41,979 bases of DNA from a virus: positions 64,001 to 105,979 of IMG/VR virus record IMGVR_UViG_3300022747_000001; one strand, given 5' to 3'. The notes under the pieces are model-generated. The model ran no database searches, was not told the DNA's origin, and saw only the letters and a program-made list of their open reading frames with translations. This document shows, one piece after another, positions 38,914-41,979 of this stretch; position 1 is the first letter of the stretch, and each line of letters begins with the position of its first letter. The position numbers and the translations under genes are program-made.

Positions 38914-39281
38914 GAGTGCTCGTCTGTGGCGGTCGCGACTTCACGGATTCTAATTTCGTGAATTTCGTTCTGGACTGCATTCACGCAAAAAAATCAATCA
39001 CCCTGCTCATTCATGGCTGCGCACGCGGGGCGGATTCCTTTGGGGAAGAATGGGCCGCCAGGCACGACGGGGTGACTTCCTACGGGGTGCCAGCGGACTG
39101 GAAAAAGCACGGGACTCGAGCGGGGCCTGTTCGGAACAGGTTGATGCTGGAACTGGGCAAGCCTGATCTCGTCATCGCATTTGAAGGCGGTGCGGGCACA
39201 AGGGACATGACTGCGGCGGCGGTAGCCGCCAAAGTTCGCGTCCTGTTTGCGGAGAAGCTTCGCCCTCACTTCGAGAAATGA
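38910..39281 (+). CDS. YspA-type SLOG superfamily protein (DUF2493)
   Basis: The protein has 123 residues from a GTG that overlaps the previous TGA. RVLVCGGRDFTD, LLIHGCARGADSFGEEWA and AGPVRNRLMLELGKPDLVIAFEGGAGTRDM are the three conserved blocks of the DUF2493/YspA family within the SLOG superfamily, a Rossmann-like fold thought to bind nucleotide-derived ligands. Phages often carry one and the role is unknown; NAD or ADP-ribose-derived signalling has been proposed for SLOG relatives. It is the last gene of the rightward operon; its TGA lies in the first of two direct repeats. Confidence 0.9.
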   Translation: MRVLVCGGRDFTDSNFVNFVLDCIHAKKSITLLIHGCARGADSFGEEWAARHDGVTSYGVPADWKKHGTRAGPVRNRLMLELGKPDLVIAFEGGAGTRDMTAAAVAAKVRVLFAEKLRPHFEK

Positions 39282-39350
39282 CCCCATCGGGACATTTCGG
39301 TCAGGATTTGCCAGTTTTCGGTCTGAAATGACCCCATCGGGGCATTTTGG
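39275..39350. repeat. Two direct repeats GAAATGACCCCATCGGG
   Basis: 17-bp copies at 39275-39291 and 39325-39341 are 50 bp apart, each followed by a similar CATTT(C/T)GG. The first covers the SLOG stop codon. With the next entry it fills the non-coding stretch 39282-39547, where I see no convincing gene. Possible regulator or replication-protein sites. Confidence 0.7.
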
Positions 39351-39359
39351 CCACACCTT

Positions 39360-39454
39360 TGTATAAGGATAGGGGGATTGGGGTCTGGGGTTTGGGTTTA
39401 GGGGCGCCGCTGTATAAGGATTGCGGTCAGGGGTCTGGGGCCTATGTATAAGGA
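39360..39454. repeat. Three direct repeats TGTATAAGGA
   Basis: Copies lie at 39360-39369, 39411-39420 and 39445-39454, separated by G/T-rich sequence (GGGGTCTGGGG occurs twice). TATAAG could act as -10 boxes, but no -35 is clear. Confidence 0.65.
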
Positions 39455-39499
39455 CGCTAAAAGTGACCGGAAAACGAGGAAGGGGTCGCCCTCGCACCG

Positions 39500-39528
39500 A
39501 CGCGAATTTCCTAAGACTTCGCGTTTTT
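39500..39528 (+). terminator. Terminator of the rightward operon
   Basis: ACGCGAA/TTCGCGT (7-bp stem, 11-nt loop) is followed by TTTTT. A second, outer inverted repeat GCACCGAC/GTCGGTGC encloses it (39494-39538). Confidence 0.6.
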
Positions 39529-39547
39529 CGGTCGGTGCTGGTGGTGG

Positions 39548-39643
39548 TCAGTCGCGCACGGTCAGCGCGTCATGTATCAAGTAAAGCACATAGAAGAAAC
39601 CTATCAAAATAACAATCTTGTCTAGTGTGTCGAGTGGTTGCAT
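39548..39643 (-). CDS. 31-residue single-pass membrane peptide
   Basis: ATG at 39643, TGA at 39548-39550, with GAAAGAGAATC as a ribosome site. The product is MQPLDTLDKIVILIGFFYVL followed by YLIHDALTVRD: one clean membrane helix with charged ends. It lies downstream of the 39720-40385 gene, beyond two palindromes. Too short for a family assignment; its reality rests on the hydrophobic helix and ribosome site. Confidence 0.45.
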   Translation of the reverse strand: MQPLDTLDKIVILIGFFYVLYLIHDALTVRD

Positions 39644-39680
39644 GGTTGATTCTCTTTCGTGTGTGTGGTGGTGTGGTGGT

Positions 39681-39712
39681 GGTCAGTGGTGACAATGTAG
39701 TCACCACTGACT
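39681..39712. promoter_or_regulatory. Tandem operator palindromes inside a perfect inverted repeat
   Basis: GGTCA-GTGG-TGACA (39681-39694) and the exact AGTCA-CCAC-TGACT (39699-39712) are themselves mirror copies: TCAGTGGTGACA and its near-complement TAGTCACCACTGA flank a 3-nt centre. They lie between the stop at 39720 and the 31-residue peptide gene. Confidence 0.65.
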
Positions 39713-39719
39713 GAAGCGT

Positions 39720-40385
39720 TTAGAGTGCGTACATTGCAACCACTGCACGCGCTGCTGGTGTGTCTGCTGGTGTGATAACGTCTTTGCTCTTGCGCTTCGT
39801 GACATTTGCAAGACCTAAAGCGCGCATCATCATGCGAGACGATGACGCTTGAGTAGAAGCGGTAGAAGGTGAACAGTTAATCAATTTGACAATGTGCGCT
39901 TCTTGCTCGTCTTGCGTGTATTCAATCGCTTTAGACAAGCTGACCAAAGCTGACTTATTCGACAATTCTTGATTCTTGCAAAGATTGTGCAAGATTGAAT
40001 TCGTGTACTTGTCGAAGTCGCTTTTTTGGTCGAGTGCGAGTGCTTCTAATGCGGTGCGAATTTTCGTGATGACTTTTACACCGATAAAGCGGTTATCTTT
40101 TTCGCTGGTCACTTGCATATCTGCTGCAAGTGCTGCAAGTGCATCAGCGGTGAAGTATTGTTTTTCAACCAGTTTGTCGAGTTGACGCGAGAATGACGAA
40201 TCGTTGAACGCGTTAATGTCAGCTATGATTGTTTTACAATCTGCACCTGCTGCGGTGCGTGCTTCTTGTCGCACCTTCGCAGCTTCTATAAACGACAGTG
40301 CGAGTGTCTGACCGTTTATCTCTGCTGCTGCTGCTGGTGGTGCTTTTTTGGTGGTTGCTTTTTTGGTGGTGGTTGCTTTAGTCAT
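39720..40385 (-). CDS. Basic helical protein of unknown function, 221 residues
   Basis: The start is the ATG at 40385 (AGAGG ribosome site); a longer form from 40421 is unlikely. After a Lys/Thr/Ala-rich basic leader (TKATTTKKATTKKAPPAAAA) the protein is helical (SFIEAAKVRQEARTAAG, TADALAALAADMQ, KYTNSILHNLCKNQEL). Codon use is visibly more AT-rich and simpler than in the structural genes. The basic tail and the position beside repeat-rich DNA suggest a DNA-binding or replication-related protein, but I recognise no domain. Confidence 0.65.
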   Translation of the reverse strand: MTKATTTKKATTKKAPPAAAAEINGQTLALSFIEAAKVRQEARTAAGADCKTIIADINAFNDSSFSRQLDKLVEKQYFTADALAALAADMQVTSEKDNRFIGVKVITKIRTALEALALDQKSDFDKYTNSILHNLCKNQELSNKSALVSLSKAIEYTQDEQEAHIVKLINCSPSTASTQASSSRMMMRALGLANVTKRKSKDVITPADTPAARAVVAMYAL

Positions 40386-40430
40386 AGTGAAAACCTCTTT
40401 TTGGTTACGTCTCAAAATCAAGACAACTAG

Positions 40431-40436
40431 ACTATA
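40431..40436 (-). promoter_or_regulatory. Extended -10 promoter for the 39720-40385 gene
   Basis: The minus strand reads TG-A-TATAGT, an extended -10, 46 nt before the ATG. A 7-bp inverted repeat CTCAAAA/TTTTGAG (40411-40417 and 40454-40460) brackets it and may be an operator. No strong -35. Confidence 0.5.
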
Positions 40437-40556
40437 TCAAAAAAAACGCTGGTTTTGAGGTTTTGCAAAAAATAAATTAAAAATATTTTTTTGCGTTGTT
40501 TTTTTGCACATATCAAAATCCACCTCTTTTTGTGGTATGCACGCGCACACACCGGA

Positions 40557-40624
40557 GTCTTATAGGAGACTTGTCTTGTGTCTTATGTCTTATAGGAGAC
40601 TGGTCTTGTGTCTTATAGGAGACT
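40557..40624. repeat. Three iteron-like repeats GTCTTATAGGAGACT
   Basis: 15-bp copies lie at 40557-40571, 40587-40601 and 40610-40624 with short spacers (15 and 8 bp). Each has GTCT/AGAC ends. They sit next to a very A/T-rich stretch (40436-40515), an arrangement typical of replication origins or partition sites. The stretch 40386-40872 holds no gene I can support. Confidence 0.75.
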
Positions 40625-40680
40625 CGACCGCGCGACCAGGCGCAGGCACCGCGACCAGGCACCGCGCTGTACCGAAAATC

Positions 40681-40820
40681 GCCTAGGCACCGCCTACCAG
40701 CAGGTCAGCCGTACCTTGCCTTTGCCCTACCCGTACCTAGTCAGCAGGTCAGCCGTACTCCTAGGCTTCACGCGACTTTGGGCCAGCCGTACCCAAGGCT
40801 ACCCCTAGGCTTGCCTAGGC
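40681..40820. repeat. Cluster of CCTAGG palindromes, left part
   Basis: GCCTAGGC or CCTAGGC occurs at 40681-40688, 40760-40766, 40804-40810 and 40813-40820, with CAGCCGTAC repeated three times between them. The stretch is non-coding. Confidence 0.6.
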
Positions 40821-40872
40821 ACCGAGTGACACCAACACAGGACACCGAAGTGCCCTGCTCATCTGTCCTGCA

Positions 40873-41049
40873 TCAGTACCGACCTTCTTCGTACAGGCGT
40901 GGTGTGCGGTGATGAGAGCTGTTCAGGCGCAGGAACTCAGTCTCTGCGGTTTCCTGAAGCTGGTCGAAGTAGTTGTCTTCTTGGTCGAAATCCTGAGCAC
41001 TCTCTGTGCGAGAGCGTGCAGGAGCGCTATGGTGTTGTTGTTGCATCAT
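40873..41049 (-). CDS. Small polar protein, 58 residues
   Basis: ATG at 41047-41049 with CAGGAG 6-11 nt upstream, TGA at 40873-40875. The product (MMQQQHHSAPARSRTESAQD...RLYEEGRY) is highly polar, with Gln/His at the start and DNYFDQLQETAETEFLRLN in the middle, probably one helix. It starts 17 nt after the 41067-41324 gene and is likely co-transcribed with it. Function unknown. Confidence 0.55.
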   Translation of the reverse strand: MMQQQHHSAPARSRTESAQDFDQEDNYFDQLQETAETEFLRLNSSHHRTPRLYEEGRY

Positions 41050-41066
41050 GGTCGCGCTCCTGTTGG

Positions 41067-41324
41067 TTAGATTTCGAAGTCGTCACCGAGCGTGATCGAC
41101 AGGCGGTCATCTTCATCACTGCCTGCGTACTCGCTTGCGGTGAACTGTGCGAGGTCAGTCATCGCGTCGGTCAGGGAGACGAGGTTCTGAGCGCGGTAGA
41201 ACTCTGCTCCTTCGTAGTCAAATGCAGCGTTTTCGAACTGGTTCTCCTGCACCTGCATTACTTTGAAGGTCACGTCACCGAGCTTGATACAGGCGACGAC
41301 TTTAGGTAGGTTGTTTGTGGTCAT
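41067..41324 (-). CDS. Small hypothetical acidic protein, 85 residues
   Basis: The product begins MTTNNLPKVVACIKLGDVTFKVMQVQENQ, a beta hairpin-like start, followed by NAAFDYEGAEFYRAQNLVSL and an acidic end (GSDEDDRLSITLGDDFEI). No known motif. GAAAGAAG lies before the ATG. A 6-bp hairpin CACTGA/TCAGTG (41338-41355) lies in the 5' leader and may regulate it. Confidence 0.65.
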   Translation of the reverse strand: MTTNNLPKVVACIKLGDVTFKVMQVQENQFENAAFDYEGAEFYRAQNLVSLTDAMTDLAQFTASEYAGSDEDDRLSITLGDDFEI

Positions 41325-41400
41325 ACACTTCTTTCTGCACTGAAAAATCTCAGTGATATAAATGTAACAGAAAAAAATGCGTTTTTGATATAGTTTGAAG

Positions 41401-41530
41401 ATAGCCTGAACGATCGCCTGAGCATCGCCTGAGCATCGCCTATGGCCTGCGCGTTCAAAAAGGCCTAGGCGTTTCCTACTCCAACGCCAAATTGCCTATG
41501 GCCTGCAAACCGCCTAGGCGTTCCTAGGCC
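41401..41530. repeat. Repeats ATCGCCTGAGC, GCCTATGGCCTGC and GCCTAGGC
   Basis: GCCTATGGCCTGC occurs twice (41439-41451 and 41484-41496) and GCCTAGGC-type palindromes lie at 41463-41470, 41512-41519 and 41523-41530, preceded by two ATCGCCTGAGC units. It occupies the gap 41325-41573, where I see no gene. Confidence 0.65.
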
Positions 41531-41546
41531 GGTCGCGCAACGAAAA

Positions 41547-41567
41547 ACCGCGCCTGGTCGACGCGGT
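41547..41567 (-). terminator. Terminator after the 67-residue gene
   Basis: On the minus strand ACCGCG/CGCGGT (6-bp stem, 9-nt loop) is followed by TTTT, directly after the stop at 41574. Confidence 0.7.
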
Positions 41568-41573
41568 GGTTAA

Positions 41574-41777
41574 TCAGAGCGTGGTTGGTAGGCTCATGGT
41601 GAAGGTCTTACCGACCAGATCGTAGGGCAAGTCTTCACACTCAGCGCATTGCTCAGGGGCGACGTAGGGCATCATCGTTGCAGGAATGAGTGAATCGAAC
41701 GTCGTGTCGTCGGTGGTGAAGTTGCAGGCGAAGGTGTCGAAGTGTGCGTCGTAGGACTGAATGAAGACGGTTAGCAT
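41574..41777 (-). CDS. Small hypothetical protein with CxxC, 67 residues
   Basis: The product is MLTVFIQSYDAHFDTFACNF followed by a Thr/Asp-rich stretch, EQCAECEDLPYDLVGKTF near the end, and TMSLPTTL. One CxxC is present. AAAGAGAAAAGT precedes the ATG. It is monocistronic, with promoter/operator 41822-41845 and terminator 41547-41567. Function unknown. Confidence 0.6.
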   Translation of the reverse strand: MLTVFIQSYDAHFDTFACNFTTDDTTFDSLIPATMMPYVAPEQCAECEDLPYDLVGKTFTMSLPTTL

Positions 41778-41821
41778 ACTTTTCTCTTTGGTTGAATCGC
41801 ATCAAAATCAATGCTGAAATC

Positions 41822-41845
41822 ATTATATATCGGTCAGCGGTGACT
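41822..41845 (-). promoter_or_regulatory. -10 box with operator palindrome for the 67-residue gene
   Basis: The minus strand reads AGTCACCGCTGACC (41845-41832; 9 of 10), 4 nt, then TATAAT (41827-41822). The 4-nt spacing equals that of the rightward helicase promoter (34354-34377), and in both the -35 region is poor and lies within or near the palindrome, hinting at activation. Confidence 0.6.
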
Positions 41846-41871
41846 GACCGACACAGGTTGCATTTGTCCTG

Positions 41872-41979
41872 TCAGAACCAGTTGGTCTGCATCAGCTCAA
41901 CCAGGCACGCGTGCATCTCTGCGCGTGTCGCGAAGTGGTGCGTGACCTTCTTTTCGTAATCATCGAAGTCGAAGTCCTG
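41872..41979 (-). CDS. C-terminal part of a small protein (start outside window)
   Basis: An open frame enters from the right edge and ends at the TGA at 41872-41874. The 35 visible residues (QDFDFDDYEKKVTHHFATRA, then EMHACLVELMQTNWF) look like an acidic-aromatic N-side and a helix. Too little to classify. Confidence 0.5.
   Translation of the reverse strand, partial: QDFDFDDYEKKVTHHFATRAEMHACLVELMQTNWF

Noticed and set aside
39421-39612. Plus-strand frame encoding GKRGRGRPRT, an AT-hook-like stretch
   Set aside because: The frame lacks a ribosome site, runs through a terminator hairpin and repeats, and overlaps the opposing small membrane peptide gene; probably chance.
40557-40624. Possible CRISPR array
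   Set aside because: Only three 15-bp repeats with spacers of 15 and 8 bp; far too short and irregular.
40899-41309. 136-codon plus-strand frame
   Set aside because: It lies opposite two minus-strand genes with good ribosome sites and has no start signal of its own.
1-41979. tRNA or rRNA genes, integrase, lysogeny repressor
   Set aside because: I found no cloverleaf-like or rRNA sequence and no recombinase motif; absence from this window does not exclude them elsewhere in the genome.

Overview
This window is almost certainly bacteriophage DNA: a tailed phage (Caudoviricetes) with a long non-contractile tail whose tip genes follow the phage lambda order. It is gene-dense, has many 1-4 nt start/stop overlaps, and contains no host-like genes, integrase, rRNA or tRNA that I could see. 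The GC-rich, low-bias codon use and the lambda-type tail suggest a proteobacterial host, possibly a betaproteobacterium, but nothing in the window proves this. Both ends cut through genes, so it is part of a genome or an arbitrary cut of a circular map.

Layout. Positions 1-34342 are transcribed leftward (minus strand). In transcription order this arm holds: a small-protein module at 34342-29691 (two ParB-like proteins, a Cys-rich acidic peptide, an HExxH protein, a stand-alone ABC ATPase, a thioredoxin, small membrane proteins, a GNAT-like protein and a winged-helix regulator); packaging and head genes at 29118-19974 (terS, terL, portal, scaffold-like, major capsid, head-tail connectors); and the tail at 19876-5614 (tube protein, G/GT chaperone with a -1 frameshift, tape measure, M, L, K, I, J homologues, accessory tip proteins). 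A maturation cassette follows at 5562-784: a tail-fibre-like protein ending in N-C-N-C-N-C-D-C-N-C-C-C, an Ig-like protein, a 2OG-Fe(II) oxygenase, a radical SAM/SPASM enzyme and two unknown proteins. A Dps-like protein and a holin-like membrane protein close the arm, and the rest of the lysis genes are presumably beyond the left edge.

Positions 34405-39281 run rightward: a UvsW-like helicase, then a chain of very small, translationally coupled genes ending with a YspA-type SLOG protein. Positions 39548-41979 return to the minus strand with small genes set in repeat-rich, largely non-coding DNA (GTCTTATAGGAGACT repeats, CCTAGG palindromes, an AT-rich stretch) that could be an origin or control region.

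Two features stand out. (1) The five-gene cassette at 1072-5562 looks like RiPP-style chemistry applied to the exposed end of a virion protein. The rSAM/SPASM enzyme has all its cysteine motifs and is translationally coupled to a 2OG-Fe oxygenase, next to a fibre whose last 12 residues include 7 Cys alternating with Asn/Asp. (2) A palindrome, AGTCA-N4-TGACT, recurs about 20 times, nearly always in the short gaps between genes. It sits on or beside recognisable promoters (TTGACA-17-TATAGT and similar) and just before several terminators, and looks like the operator of a phage-wide regulon. Candidate binding proteins are the winged-helix protein at 29691-30014 and the possible ribbon-helix-helix protein at 36362-36640.
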